Positions 49,240 through 62,580 of a stretch of DNA of 64,000 nt are shown here, piece after piece. The notes below the pieces were generated by a model. The model was not told where the DNA came from and made no database searches. It saw only the letters and a list, made by a program, of their open reading frames with translations. Position numbers and translations under genes: made by a program. Positions within the stretch are counted from its first letter, which is position 1; each line of letters begins with the position of its first letter. Source of the stretch: Osedax fenrisi (taxonomy: Eukaryota > Annelida > Polychaeta > Sabellida > Siboglinidae); NCBI GenBank assembly GCA_964019155.1, contig OZ025241.1:84549457-84613456 (forward strand), written 5' to 3'.

Positions 49240-51013
49240 GTTATTACGATATAATAACAAATAATTTATTGTATTTAATATATAGTAATTCATATTAATC
49301 ATATTATATATATATATATATTGTAATTCTTAGTTATAAAATATTACCTCGAATTGTTACTTAGAATAATATATTATAATTATTTACAATATGATATTTA
49401 AATTTAAATTCTATTAATATTTGTTAATTGTCATGTTAATAATCAATTAAAACATATTAATCTATAACAAATATAATATAATTTTGTATGAATATAGAAA
49501 TCCCCAAAAAGTAAATGTAAATATAGTATATGCACTCAATAAGTATATAGTGCACATTCAATAATAAAATTAATAATAATAATAATAACATTATAAATTA
49601 GTTATAAAATATCAATTCCTTATTATACTTGTGAATGGCAGTTTTATTTAAATGTTAAATGAAGAAACTAAACATAGTATTGGAAAAATTTATACCAGAG
49701 TATTGAGCCAAATTATCGTTTATAATGCGTGAGCAATGGGGATAAATTGAAGAGTAGTAATGTAATAAATAAGATTTAATATGTGGAATGGATATTACAA
49801 TAGTATTATAATCATTGAAAGTTTTTAGGTATATAATTTATAAAATCTACGATTAATATGAATATTTATATTGCTCATTCATCTCCATATGCATTTCATC
49901 CATTAAAACTCATCTTTCCCGGCCCGATTTCACATATTATACTACCAGTATCGGTCCCTTTTCCTACAATATTTAGTATAAACCTAACTCCCATTAGTAT
50001 ACTTCTTCCTAATGTACCTCATTCCTTTCATACACGAGTCGATGACATATATCTCAATCTAACATGTCATTACGATCGTAAATATTCACCAATAAATATT
50101 CATCTAATATAACTCCTATATATAATTGTTTATATGACAAAGTATGTATATTATATCCATTAATAAAGGCATATATTTATATCTTCTTCTATATTATAAT
50201 ACCATAATATAATATACTACCTCTACCAAATAATGTAATAATAAATCTATAAATGTGTTCTCTAATATAGGAAAAATATATGTAATCCTAGATGGAATCC
50301 TTTGCCTACATACATAAATATCGAAACTGATATAAACTATTAATTATAAATTCTAGTCTCGGAATAATACGAAATATATTAAAACATTGACACTCGTCAC
50401 CATTACCTCTCAATATATTCTGCCATTACTGTAACTTCCCACTATTAAATATGCCCTCGTCCGTTATCTCTAAGTTATAAATTCTAAACAATTATATTAT
50501 AAGGTTCTACCATATTTATAGGTTCTATACCAATACATCAACTGTTACTTTAAAAAATATTGTGATCATACATAAATTAATTCATTGGTTGTTACCATGC
50601 TACTTGGAAAATAGTATCGATTTAAAAACTCAACACAAAATCAACACACGATCTACTAATTAATTTGATTATAAAACAAAAAATACCTATTTCAGAAATC
50701 CAATAAGCTAAGACATTATACGAATGACAGAGTGTACGTATGCAAATATCAGTTCTTTTAACAAACAACATTAAATTATAATATAATTTATAGTGAGATA
50801 ATATAGATGGGGTAATATGTAAGTTAAATATACGAATAAGGCTTATATGATCATAATGGGATTATATATTGTGTTAGAATAATAAAGGATTTATGAGATG
50901 TAAACAACCATAGCTAATCTCAAGGAATTAGTCATGTTTAGATGTACATATAGTATACATACAATAATAACTCTGGATTCATGATAATTTATACAATTGA
51001 TAATGTCATTAAC

Positions 51014-51050
<37 letters not shown>

Positions 51051-51583
51051 AGTTGGTCGTAAATAATATCTATATAAATTATCATGATGTTATATGTGCT
51101 AGATGTATTATTTTAAGTTTAAATTATGTGAAAGAAAAATATTTGACAATACAATAGTTATGTAATATATGTGAGTTTTAATATAGAATATTATGGGTTT
51201 GCAATAATAACTAATACATGAATATGCGGGTCATTTCATTGAATAATTGAGAGGATATTATAAGAGGTATATATTCAAATTATGAATAATAAATGATGTC
51301 TTATTTATGTAATTTACTGATAGTTGAATATAATTGTTTAAAAATAATGTATTATATTAATGGACCCATACATTATCTTATGGGATAATAGTAATTGAAA
51401 GTTAGGTAAAATATAATATGTTTGTATACAGGTAATTATAATATACGTGTAGGATTTAAATAATTGCAGTATTTATCCATATATTATTATATTGATTGTT
51501 GTAGTATATAGTTCATTAATTAGTATATAGTTCATAAATTAGTAAATAAGTAGATCAGTGTGATAAGTTTGAATACGATATAG

Positions 51584-51693
<110 letters not shown>

Positions 51694-52187
51694 TTAAATA
51701 TGAAGTATGATTATTTAAATAGTGAGAATATACAATGATACATTTCTTTTAAATATAAGTAATACATTATTTGAAAAAAATAAATAATATAGCTGATAAG
51801 CTATGTTTTTTCAATAATGTAAATTTATGATTCTCAATTTGATAACATTATTTACAGATTATAAATAAATTTATAAATTTATATTTATATAAATATTGTA
51901 ATTAATATATCGTTTTTATACAAAATATAGCCTGACTATGTACATTAGATGTAGAGATATAATTACATATATAACTTAAATATATAATAATGATATGTAA
52001 TTACATAATATCAATAGTCATATAAAATATGATGCATGCAATATATATTTATATATATAATATAATATATTATATATATATACATTAAATATATACCACG
52101 CTATATAAATAATATTAAATAATTAGGTAAAAACATATATGTATACATAATTACTTTAGTATTAAAGTACTATATCACCATACACAG

Positions 52188-52354
52188 ATACTATCGGGAA
52201 TATGGGATGAGCTATTATGCAGGGTCTGGATAACCTCTATGTTACTATGGACAGTAGTAATGACCTCTACGTACAATCTTATCTTGATCACAGCAGACAG
52301 ATTTTCGGCTGTTATGTTTCCTATCATGTATCGAAATACCAATACTATGATTGG
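52188..52354 (+). CDS. GPCR-B exon (TM3, DRF motif)
   Basis: After acceptor TACACAG (phase 0) the exon reads ILSGIWDELLCRVW, giving the TM3 cysteine of the conserved disulfide, then VVMTSTYNLILITADRF, where the class A D/ERY motif appears as DRF, then FPIMYRNTNTMI. It ends in phase 2 before GTTAGT, followed at once by a (GTA)n microsatellite. The longest ORFs here on both strands (52217-52471 + and 52175-52426 -) are in wrong frames. The STYNL stretch is typical of orphan receptors of amphioxus, echinoderms and tunicates, from memory. Confidence 0.92.
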
Positions 52355-52358
52355 GTTA

Positions 52359-52391
<33 letters not shown>

Positions 52392-52697
52392 ATATTAGTT
52401 GTAGCAGGAAGGTTATGATACATCAACGCTATTTAATACGTAAAATATCTGTAATTCTATTAATATGTTAGGTATAAATGGTAAATATTTTCTTATTGAT
52501 CCTATTTTATATAGTCTATTTCATATATTTTATTTTATATAATAAACCATAATACTGTTAGAGGAGTGTAATACGTTGATCATGATCGTAGATATTCATA
52601 TCAGTATGATATTATCGATGAATACCGTACTAATTATAATGGTAATTGGTATTTATCATCACACATAATTCGATTCAATAAGCGTAGTGTTGGTTTA

Positions 52698-52734
<37 letters not shown>

Positions 52735-53133
52735 AATTTATATCATTTTCACACGTTTCTTCAAACCATTCTTAAAAGATCATAATACTGTTATCGATTG
52801 ACATAAATTGGTAATTATAATGGTAATTCGTATATTAATATTCATAAAAATAAACGTGTTTATGAATTAATATAAATATATATATATAAATAAATATATG
52901 TGACAATTTAATATATTATATATATTTATAAATATTCTATTAATAATGGTATGTGCGTTTTGTTTTATTATTATTACTTTTGTATGTTAATTATATTATA
53001 TTGCTCTATAAATAATAATAAATATTCATCATATTTGATGAGTTAAATTAATAAATGAAATAATATTATATTATAATAATTATATTTAATATTAATTACA
53101 TTATTTCTCTATTGATTACACATCATTGTAATA

Positions 53134-53165
<32 letters not shown>

Positions 53166-53344
53166 TTATCATATTTTAAATATATTTTTTTTCGTAAATG
53201 TAAATAATCGTATAGAGATATAAACAAACACGCCTTTTCTAATCCATAGAATGCAAAATATACAACATATGATATTCATTAATATATAAGATTGTTTTTA
53301 CAAATAAATAAAATAATTTGTATCAATTAACATTTATAATATAG

Positions 53345-53445
53345 GTCTAACCGGAGATGGACATTACTGTGTTTTTTGATAATGTGGATCCTATCACTTG
53401 TATTCAATATTATGTTAAGCTACTGGCCTTCTGGAGTCGTTGATG
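53345..53445 (+). CDS. GPCR-B exon (TM4)
   Basis: Same length and borders as the GPCR-A exon at 541-641: one base completes a glycine codon, then SNRRWTLLCFL, the TM4 tryptophan in IMWILS, and VVD before GTTAGT (phase 1). Of six differences from GPCR-A, five are silent. The flanking intron sequence is also similar to GPCR-A. Confidence 0.92.
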
Positions 53446-54607
53446 GTTAGTAAGTATAGTTATATACTTATGTAGTTGAATACTTTTATAGTTATATAGA
53501 TATATAACAGATTATTTATTCAAATCTAATAAAATCATATAAATTTATAATTTTTTTTTACTTTTTGCATTATATAAATACTAATCATGTATATAGTCAT
53601 GGAGTTTACTTTTGTATGTATATAAAATATTGATATTTATGTAAATTTTATTTTTGATATTGAAAACCTATTTTATACTACACAAATAATTTATATATAA
53701 AACTTTTTAGAGTATCATATTCTGTATACACTATATAACAGTGTATGTTTGTAGTATTATTATTATTTAATATCAGTATTTATATACATCTTAAGGGGAT
53801 ACATTATAGCTGAAATTTGGTAAAATCAAAAGAAAAGTAAAATAAATGTTATTATAAAATATACATTTAGAATGTTATTTAGTATCTGTCAAAAAATTAA
53901 TAACTAAACATAGCTAGAACTGCTATAAAAACAATATAATTTGAATATATAAATGTAATATAGTGTATTTAAATATGCTAATTTATTTCCATATAATTGT
54001 AAAATAGTGTTTTTTGTATATAAAATATAATATATATATACAATTATTAACTATTGAATTCAAAATATGTATATAAATGTAATACATATAAAATATTGTG
54101 TTTTGTGTATTGAATTATAATATATTTATATAAAATAATGTGTTTTATTTATTTAATTATTGAATTTATAATTGAAAAACTTTGAATACAATTTACTCAG
54201 AATATTTTGTTATCATACCTATAGATTTCAATTGCCTACTACTCTCTGAATATGAATACAATCATTCTAATTTTTGATATATATAAATAAAATTTATAAG
54301 AATATGGTAATGCCTCAATAATAGTATTTTTATTTATAAATTCTATATTATATGCCATTATATGAAAATATATATACATAATATATAAATACATATATAT
54401 AAATAATTTATAAAATATATTAGAACAATTTATAACCATTTTATTGTAGCTATACATACCCTTAGTATTATTTAAAAATGTCTCATATATGGCTTCTGAA
54501 TAATCTAATATCTAATTTGTATTAATACATGTAAAATAAATAAAATGGCGGCGGAATGCGGTCTCCCCTTAACTATACATATTTATATATATATATATAT
54601 ATATATA

Positions 54608-55162
54608 TGAATTAATTCAGTTTATAGACAAAGTCTAAGGAGGATCAGTGAAAGCGATCAGATTTATTGATTCGAAACCTCTTAACAGTATGTGCAATGT
54701 CGTATCATAATTTCCATTCAAATAAAATAATAAAGTACAAATAATGATAAACATAATAATAAAATCATAGTAACATAACAAAAACAATGAAATGATTAAA
54801 TAAAAGGTTAATCACATTCGAAAATAATACAATTTAAAATTAGAAACAAAGATAAAATAAAAAATTACAATAATAAAGGAGATATAAATAAATTAGATAC
54901 ATATAATATAAATAAAAGTTGTAATTCGTGAATATGCATTCAAAGTAAAATATTAAATAAAGTGAAAAATAAATAATGTTTATTATCAATATGAAATATA
55001 TTTTAATACTGTTTAAATAAAAATAAAAATTAATACTGTTAAATAAATAATTAATTATTATATAATATGCATAAAAATGCAATAGGATAATATCATGATA
55101 GTGTAATAGGATAAAAAAAGAAGAATGAAAATAAAATAATATACAATAAATCATCATGTTTT
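54608..55162 (-). mobile_element. LINE 3' UTR, inverted partner of 59236-59790
   Basis: The entire segment is the reverse complement of 59236-59790 with few differences (CGTGAATATGCATTCAAAGT, GATAATATCATGATAGTGTA). Its terminus, GAATTAATTCAG, is at the left edge. The first 230 bp also exist in GPCR-A at 1152-1382. The ORF at 54840-55157 has no domain. Confidence 0.75.
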
Positions 55163-55329
55163 TATTATAAATATATATATATTATAATTTATTTATTTAT
55201 TTATATATAGTTTATAGACTACAAAAACACTGTGTGGTTATAGGCGTCGTTAGATAATAAAAAAAAACAAAAACAAAAATAAATAGAGAACGAATAATAA
55301 AATAAAATAGAACGAATTACAATACTTAA

Positions 55330-55810
55330 GATGAACACACTTAAAATGAACATACAGTTTAAGTTTAAATAATGAAATTGATGTAACACAACGAATATAA
55401 TAAGGAAGAGAATTCCAGCTTTTCGGAGCAATAACCGAGAAAGCAGATTCAGAGAATGCCAACGATGTAGATTGTTGCACCACCTTCATGATATGGCACT
55501 TCCGACTGGATCTGTTCGAACTCTGAATAGTAATGGATTGAGCTAAATATTCAGGAAATCCACGGTGAATAGCTTTATGTGAATACACAATAGCCTATGT
55601 ATACAAATATATCTAAACTTAAGCCAGCCTAATGATCTCATTAAATCAGATATAGAAATAATTGAAGCAAAGTTTAGTTTATATAATACACGTATAGCAC
55701 GACGTTGAATACTCTCAAGTTTATACATAAGGTTGACAGGTAAATTACATAATAATAAACAGCAATATATATAAGTCTGCTGAAAACTAGCGAGTGTATT
55801 AAACATTTCG
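55330..55810 (-). pseudogene. LINE ORF2 C-terminal region
   Basis: LESIQRRAIRVLY (55690) and FSESAFSVIAPKSWNSLPYY (55400-55450) are the usual thumb and C-terminal signatures of CR1/Jockey-type ORF2. They lie in two overlapping frames, so at least one shift exists. The ORF ends in a poly-Phe stretch that is AT noise. Confidence 0.8.
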
Positions 55811-56033
55811 CCATGGCGAAGATAAGCTTATTACGAGATTTTCTAATATTATATAGAAAATAGGTGGCAGTGCGAATCATGTTATTAATATGTGGAGAGT
55901 AGTCTAGGTGAGATATTAGAGTGAAACCGAGGGTAGTTATAGATTCAGAAGTTGTTAGAGATAGTAAAAGGATGAGTGATTGATAGTGGAGAACTGGGTC
56001 TCGAAAATATGATAGTGTCAGTTTTAGTCATAT

Positions 56034-57485
56034 TTAAGGAGAGAGAGTTATGAGAGAACCATTCAGTGAGATCAGTAATACAGTTAAAATAGACATTTGA
56101 ATCATATCAGAATCACTAGAACTAGAAAATGACGTATATATCTGTAGATCATCAGCATAAAGATGATAGTGAATATTGGGATATTTGAGAAAAATTGATT
56201 TAATAGGGAGAATATAAATAATGAACAATATAGGCCCAAGAACAGAGCCTTGTGGTACACCATGCATGTTAACATAAGGAGGAGACAACGAGTAGTTAAT
56301 CTTCACGGAAGATGTTCTTGATGACACAAAAGACATAAACCAACTGTGTACTTGACCGTATATGCCAATTTCATTAAGTCTAATTGAAAGAATATTGTGA
56401 TCTAGGGTATCAAAGGCACTAGATAAATCAAGTATTATGAGATAGCATGGGGCTTTATTATCAAGAGATATGAGAATATCATTAATGATTAAAGTAAGGG
56501 CAGTACTACGATGAGGAAGATACGCACTTTGATATGTATCAACAATAGCATTTGACGTAATGTAATTAATAAGTTGAGTGGACACAACTCGTTCTAAGGT
56601 CCTAGATATTGATGATAACTGAGATATTGGACGATAACTTAATAAATTAGATTGGTCAAGAGTATTTTTTTTTAAAATCGGAATAATATATGAATATTTC
56701 ATGGAGTGTGGAACAATAGATGATATAAGAGATCTATGAATTATTTCAGTGATAAGTCCAATAAAAGGTGGTGATAATGAACGAAGTAGATTGAGTGGAA
56801 TTGGATCAAGTGGGGAATTCGTTTTCAAGGATGTCATCAGAGAGAGTACAAAGTCATGTGTGGGAAGCGAAAAACATGAACAGTGATTCTTAGTGGATGT
56901 TAAATTGAGATTTAGTCGTGCCGAGTTGATGTTTGGAAGTACATTGATAATACTAGAAATTTTGTGTTGGAAGAAATTGGCAAATGAGGAACCAAGAACT
57001 GAATCAGGTTTGTCAGGAAGATGATTGGTCTGGGTTTTACCTACTAAGGTGAAAGATAATTTGTAAGCTTGCTTAGAAGATATTCCATAACTACCGAGCA
57101 TATCAGTAAAGTATGACTATTTGGTAGAGAGAATTTTATTCTTGTAAAGCGATCGACAAGCTTTAAATGCAATAAGATCAGAGTCATGTCTAGAGGATGC
57201 ATATTTACGTTGTAGTCTACGAAGTAGTTGCCTTAGTTTAATAAGTTCAGTATTAAACTAGGGAGACTTAGAATAAGTTCGGTTGATAAGAGTAATGGAG
57301 GGTGCAAAAATATCAAGCGAATGAGATAATGCTAAATTAAAAGAATCAAAAAGTGTAGAAAAATCAGAAGATATACTGTTGTTAAGTTGATGGAATACAG
57401 AGTTAAAAAACATTGGTTTATCAATAGAGGATATTTTCCGAAATGATCTAGAAGGTCGATTAATTTGAGATACCGGCAAGTTCAA
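56034..57485 (-). pseudogene. LINE reverse transcriptase
   Basis: All one frame except two stops (TAG at about 57258-57260 in KSP-stop-FNTEL, TAG at about 57117-57119). RT blocks in order: LLSYRPISQLSSISRTLE, YQSAYLPHRSTAL, LDLSSAFDTLDHNIL (first catalytic Asp), HGVPQGSVLGPILF, and HLYADDLQIY (active site). After DSDMIQMS a one-base shift occurs, and the proper frame continues (TEWFSHNSLSLN, near 56060). The family is CR1/L2-like by motif style. Confidence 0.9.
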
Positions 57486-57489
57486 ATCA

Positions 57490-58117
57490 ATTAAAATGGC
57501 AAAGTGATCAGATATTAGAGAACTTTGAGTGGGATATGAAATTAAATTTGAATCAGCTAAAGATTAAACTAAGTCAAGAGTATTACCATTGGTGTTTGTA
57601 GGAAAACGAATATGTTGCGTCAAGGAATACTTAAATATAAGTTCATTCAGCGATAAGGAAGCATAATTATCATTATTAATTTGAATATTAAAATCACCAA
57701 GAATAACCGTTTTAACCGATGTAATAGATTCTAGGATAGAGGAGAGGTCAGTTAAGAAACTCCGTAAGCTAGATGAAGGTGGTCGGTAGATAACTATAAT
57801 TACAATGGTAAATAAGGAAGGAAACTGAATATTACAGATCAGAATTTCACATGAAGAGAAACATGGGGTATAATATGAAATAAGCTTAAGTTCCGATGAG
57901 AATAACAGATCTAAGCCGCCACCACAATGTGATGTAGACCTATTAGCAAGCAATAATTTAAAACTATATGGGGTCAGTTGAGGAGCTAGTGCATAATCAT
58001 CATTAGTTAGCCAAGTCTCAGTAATAGAAGATATAGAACAATTCGAATCAATAATTGATTGAGTAATCAAATCAACTTTATTACGTACTGATATAGCATT
58101 GAGGAGTTGAAAAGAAT
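57490..58117 (-). pseudogene. LINE AP-type endonuclease
   Basis: Conserved blocks of apurinic-type endonucleases are readable: SSITETWL (catalytic Glu), IYRPPSSS, ILGDFNIQ, NGNTLDLV, and after one in-frame TAA, SLISDHFAIL with the final SDH catalytic motif (about 57500). The ORF proper is 57564-58070, but the frame is open upstream to 58113. It would nick target DNA for target-primed reverse transcription. Confidence 0.85.
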
Positions 58118-58289
58118 ACTTTCATAATATACATTTATAATAATTATAATTACAAATATAATATATAATATATAATCCATATAGTTTTTATATCATACCT
58201 ATTACCAATAGTGAAATAATTAACGTTACTAATAGCATGACATCTAAATATCCATGGATGTAAATAATTATGATATATCATTGATAAAG

Positions 58290-59790
58290 CAGATTATTAT
58301 TTTATATCCTATAAATCATATATTTGATAATAGTATTGTAAATGGAATATTTCCAACGAATATTAAAAAATCAATTATAAAACCACTATATAAAAATAAT
58401 GACAATAAATATTATTAATTACCACCCAATTGCACTTTTACACAAATTAGTAAAATATTTGTAAAAATTATATATAATATAAATTATAAGTATAAATAAC
58501 TATTATCCAATTTCATAATTATACATAAAATAATAAATAAAATAATAAATATGGTTTTATTCCAAAATCTAATACAACAATTCTTGCATGATCGGTAGGA
58601 GTACGAAAATGTTGCCTCCTGTCACCAACTCTATTAGATATTTTCTAAAACATATTTAAACTTGATGATAAAATAACCGTTAGAAATATTTTAATTATAT
58701 ATAATATTTTAAATAATAAATATTTTAACGATAAAACTGATTATTTTAAATTTAATAGAAATAAAACAAAATTTATTTCACCAATAATGAAAAGCAATAG
58801 ATTTCAAAATAACATATTTTTCAAAGGACCTAAACTTTATAATTCAATAATGTTTAATAATATTTAAACAATTAAAACTATTACAATTACTCATACTCTA
58901 AAATTGAAGAAAATATTAAAATCATTTTTTATTAAACAGTATTGTAATCATTTTTTTTTATATATATATTAAATATTATAATGTTGGCAATTATATTTTT
59001 TAATCATTTTAAAACAATTATACATTTTTATTTAAAACATTATTACAAAATGTACACATTTTTAATATAAACAGTATTATAAAATTTATATTATAAACAG
59101 TATTAAAAATAAAACATTAAAAATTATAAAAACTATTATTAATAAAAACTATAAATATGATTATATTCTTTAAAAAAAATAATATTAAAATTATAAACAT
59201 GTTTGCACTACAGTATTAAAACAAAATCTAAAAAACATGATTTAATTTATTGTATATTATTTTATTTTCATTCTTTTTTTTTTCGTATTACACTATCATG
59301 ATATTATCCTATTTCATTTGTATGCATATTATATAATAATTAATTATTTATTTAACAGTATTAATTTTTATTTTTATTTAAACAGTATATAAATATATAT
59401 CATATTCATAATAAGCATTATTTATTTTTAACTTTCTTTAATATTTTACTTTGAATGCATATTCACGAATAAAACTTTTATTTATATTATATGTATCAAA
59501 TTTATTTATATCTCTTTTATTATTGTAATTTTATATTTTATCTTTGTTTCTAATTTTTAATTTTTACTATTTTTGTATGTGATTACTCTTATATTTAATA
59601 ATTTCATTGTTGTGTATATTACTATGATTTTATTATTATGTTTATCATTATTTTTATTTTATTATCTAATTTGAATAGAAATGATGATATTATATTGCAC
59701 ATACTGATAGTAGGTTTCGAATCAATAAAGCTGATCGCTTTCACTGATTCTACTTAGACTTTGTCTATACACTGAATTAATTCATTCATT
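58290..59790 (+). mobile_element. Very AT-degenerate LINE remnant, + strand
   Basis: Readable pieces are SIVNGIFPTNIKKSIIKPLY (about 58330), PPNCTFTQISKIF, YGFIPKSNTTILA (58553) and the C-terminal NIFFKGPKLYNS (58800-58850), in RT and ORF2 end order. It is followed by a long 3' UTR ending AATAAAGCTGATCGCTTTCA...CTGAATTAATTC at 59790. Its composition has drifted to local AT content, so it is old. The LINE at 55.2-58.1 kb lies between it and its inverted 3' UTR copy. Confidence 0.7.
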
Positions 59791-60628
59791 AATATTTCAA
59801 TACCATATGATACATTAAATAAAAACAAATAGTTGTATAATAAAATCAAATTTGTAATATTTAAATATGATAACCTTTTAATTAAGTATATTATTTTTGA
59901 AAGTTTGATATTTAAATTATAAATATGTATATTAAATGATAATGTTGATACTTATTTATGTATTGTATATATTATATTATAAATTAATACGAAATATAAT
60001 ATGAAAAATATATTGTCTAATTTAGATTAAATTACATTAACAACTATTTGATGAAAATATAAAATCAGTAATTAACAAAATTAATAAAATAATAAATGAT
60101 CTAAAAAATAATATCACAGAATTGAAATCTATAATTAATAATATAAATATTAATGCTGATAAATGTAATTATACAGAATATTATGCAAATATTTTATTAC
60201 AAACTTAGAAAAAAAACTATTGAAAATACAATAATTAAATGAGTCAATAAAATAATATCTGAAACTGATAATGTATATTGTTTAAAAAAATCGATTATTC
60301 TTTACAATTTAAAAAAAAACATATATTTATTTTCAAATTTACAAATAAAATTATGTATTTAATCAATAACAAATATTAAAGATATAGTTAATCTGAAAAA
60401 AATAAACAAAAATATAAAAATAAATAGATTCCATAGAATTAGTATATTTAATGAAAATGATATAACAAATATATCTAAAAATATACCTATACAAATTATA
60501 CTTGATTCTAAAGAATAAACATCATCATTAATCAAAAACGCTTGAAAATATTGGATATATCGACCAACTAATGCCTTTGCATTAACTGATCATAGACGTA
60601 TGTCGTATGTCTATAAAGGGATTTAATT

Positions 60629-60677
<49 letters not shown>

Positions 60678-60774
60678 GGTAATAACAGGTAATCCCATAG
60701 TTTAAAGAATTAAACAGTATCATTGTTGTATATATAATTTAATATTTTCTAGTAAAATTTAACTCTATTCAAAG

Positions 60775-60917
60775 GATCGTGTAAAGTAATGTCGATATAT
60801 CCGAGCAAATTGTGGAAAAAGATAAGCGGTGTTGTAGCTTTCATTTTGCAGTACGCTCTTCCTGTTTTCTGTTTCATAGGATGTTATATATTCATTATAA
60901 AGAAACTAACTAGTAAT
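60775..60917 (+). CDS. GPCR-B exon (TM5)
   Basis: Two bases complete the glycine codon, then SCKVMSIYPS, TM5 with QYALPVFCFIGCYIF, and KKLTSN before GTCAGT. Leucine-proline in TM5 is closer to the family norm than the isoleucine-proline of GPCR-A. The acceptor TTCAAAG is identical to GPCR-A. The ATG at 60789 is internal. Confidence 0.92.
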
Positions 60918-61638
60918 GTCAGTATTGTAGTATTATATTATAGTTCGTCTAGTAATATAATAATTTTAATAATCTCGAATAATATTTATTAATATTATAA
61001 TTATTTATATTTACTTTGCAAGGTAACTAAAAATGATTACCTAGAAAATTAAATATATTTTATACAAATACCAATATAATATTGATTATATTATATTGGC
61101 ATCTATTCATAATAATGTAGGTAATATGATGTAGGTAATATGATAAAGTTCAAACTCCATCTAGAATTAAAACATAAGTATATAATACTATGTAAATAAA
61201 TAACATCTAGAATTAATATGACTAGAAATATACTATCTAGATTTCAATGATTACATATTACTATGTATTTAATCGATACATATTAAAAACTAGAGTACAT
61301 AACAACATGGTGGCTTCGATGGAATATTATAGTCATTTGTTAGAAGTACAACATGCATATATTTTCTGGATGGGACTGTAGTTATAGCTCCTAACATATA
61401 GCTCCACTAACATAACACTTATCATAATATTATGGGTGTTTATAATGAATAGTTATTCATATATATTATGTAAATATTATCATAATATAATGTATACGTT
61501 ATTATATCAATATAAATATTACATAAACATATACTAAATGTGGATATATTTCAACTTTGGTAGACATATTATATATTGTCTAATATTGATATACATCGAT
61601 AATACATCGATATATTATAACTACATATTATTATGCAG

Positions 61639-61725
61639 TCGATGGCAGGGCACAAACCTGAACAATATAAGGAGGGCGATAACCATGTTATTAATGAACA
61701 AAGAGAGCTAAGAAGAGCGAGACAA
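61639..61725 (+). CDS. GPCR-B exon (third intracellular loop)
   Basis: Reads SMAGHKPEQYKEGDNHV to ELRRARQ, 29 codons, phase 0 at both ends, between TTATGCAG and GTTTTA. It aligns with 3203-3289 of GPCR-A without indels. The exons for TM6, TM7 and the tail are expected beyond the right edge; none is found between here and 64000. Confidence 0.82.
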
Positions 61726-61728
61726 GTT

Positions 61729-61791
<63 letters not shown>

Positions 61792-61940
61792 TAGTGCTGT
61801 ACAATTTCAAATACTTGGTTGTTCTCGAGAACTTAAAATCTTAAAGTTTTGTTCTCGAGAACTTCAAATCTTTAAAAAAATATCAAGTTCTCGAGAACTT
61901 CAAATCTCTCATATTTAGGTATGTTCTCGAGAACTTCAAA
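61792..61940 (+). repeat. Four GTTCTCGAGAACTT motifs, possible hAT end
   Basis: The 12-bp palindrome GTTCTCGAGAAC plus TTCAAATCT recurs at 61821, 61851, 61887 and 61923. The segment starts TAGTGCTGTAC after a (TA)n run, similar to some hAT termini that carry subterminal repeats. No partner end was identified in the window. Confidence 0.6.
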
Positions 61941-62060
61941 TCTTTTAATAATATTTTTAAATACGTTAACGAAGAAAAAAATTAGATATTAATTAATTAA
62001 TTATTATTAATAATAATACATTAATTAATAAATAATTATTATTAATTAAATTAATTATTA

Positions 62061-62580
62061 ATTATAATAATTAATAAATAATTATAATAATTAATAAATA
62101 ATTATAATAATTAATAAATAATTATAATAATTAATAAATAATTATAATAATTAATAAATAATTATAATAATTAATAAATAATTATATGAATTAATAAATA
62201 ATTATAATAATTAATAAATAATTATAATAATTAATAAATAATTATAATAATTAATAAATAATTATAATAATTAATAAATAATTATAATAATTAATAAATA
62301 ATTATAATAATTAATAAATAATTATATGAATTAATAAATAATTATAATAATTAATAAATAATTATATTAATTAATAAATAATTATAATAATTAATAAATA
62401 ATTAGAATAATTAATAAATAATTATAATAATTAATAAATAATTATAATAATTAATAAATAATTATAATAATTAATAAATAATTATAATAATTCATAAATA
62501 ATTATAATAATTAATAAATAATTATAATAATTAATAAATAATTATAATAATTAATAAATAATTATAATATTTAATAAATA
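62061..62580 (+). repeat. 26-copy 20-bp satellite
   Basis: Unit ATTATAATAATTAATAAATA repeats without indels for 520 bp. Rare variants (ATTATATGAA at 62181 and 62321, ATTATATTAA at 62361, ATTAGAATAA at 62401) mark individual units. The flanks (61970-62060, 62581-62760) are degenerate versions. Confidence 0.95.

Larger units (their letters stand above)
55180..58117 (-). mobile_element. CR1-like LINE, 5'-truncated, nearly full ORF2
   Basis: An endonuclease, reverse transcriptase and C-terminal region lie in order on the - strand. The 5' end stops abruptly at the start of the endonuclease (LLNAISVRNK, 58110), as expected of 5' truncation. The 3' end is an AT-rich tail with AAATAAATAAAT near 55185-55205. 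Only three stops and about two shifts separate it from an open ORF2, so it is younger than the other LINEs here. Confidence 0.87.
53446..60774 (+). other. Intron 4 of GPCR-B, expanded by retrotransposons
   Basis: At 7.3 kb this intron is four times its paralogous counterpart (642-2427). The outer parts align to that intron. The extra sequence, about 54836-59830, consists of a CR1-like LINE on the - strand, a second LINE remnant on the + strand and a longer form of the LINE 3' end. The 53800-54560 part, between the shared flanks, has no clear match in GPCR-A either. Confidence 0.75.

Noticed and set aside
49858..50112. 84-codon ORF in GPCR-B intron 2
   Set aside because: No motif, no splice borders that fit the receptor phases, and composition close to the surroundings.
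52175..52471. Two ORFs rich in Ser or Thr repeats, one on each strand
   Set aside because: Both are wrong-frame readings of the TM3 exon extended by a (GTA)n microsatellite in the intron.
54840..55157. 105-codon - strand ORF
   Set aside because: It is AT-rich Tyr/Phe/Ile text within the LINE 3' UTR, and the inverted copy at 59240-59560 does not keep the frame.
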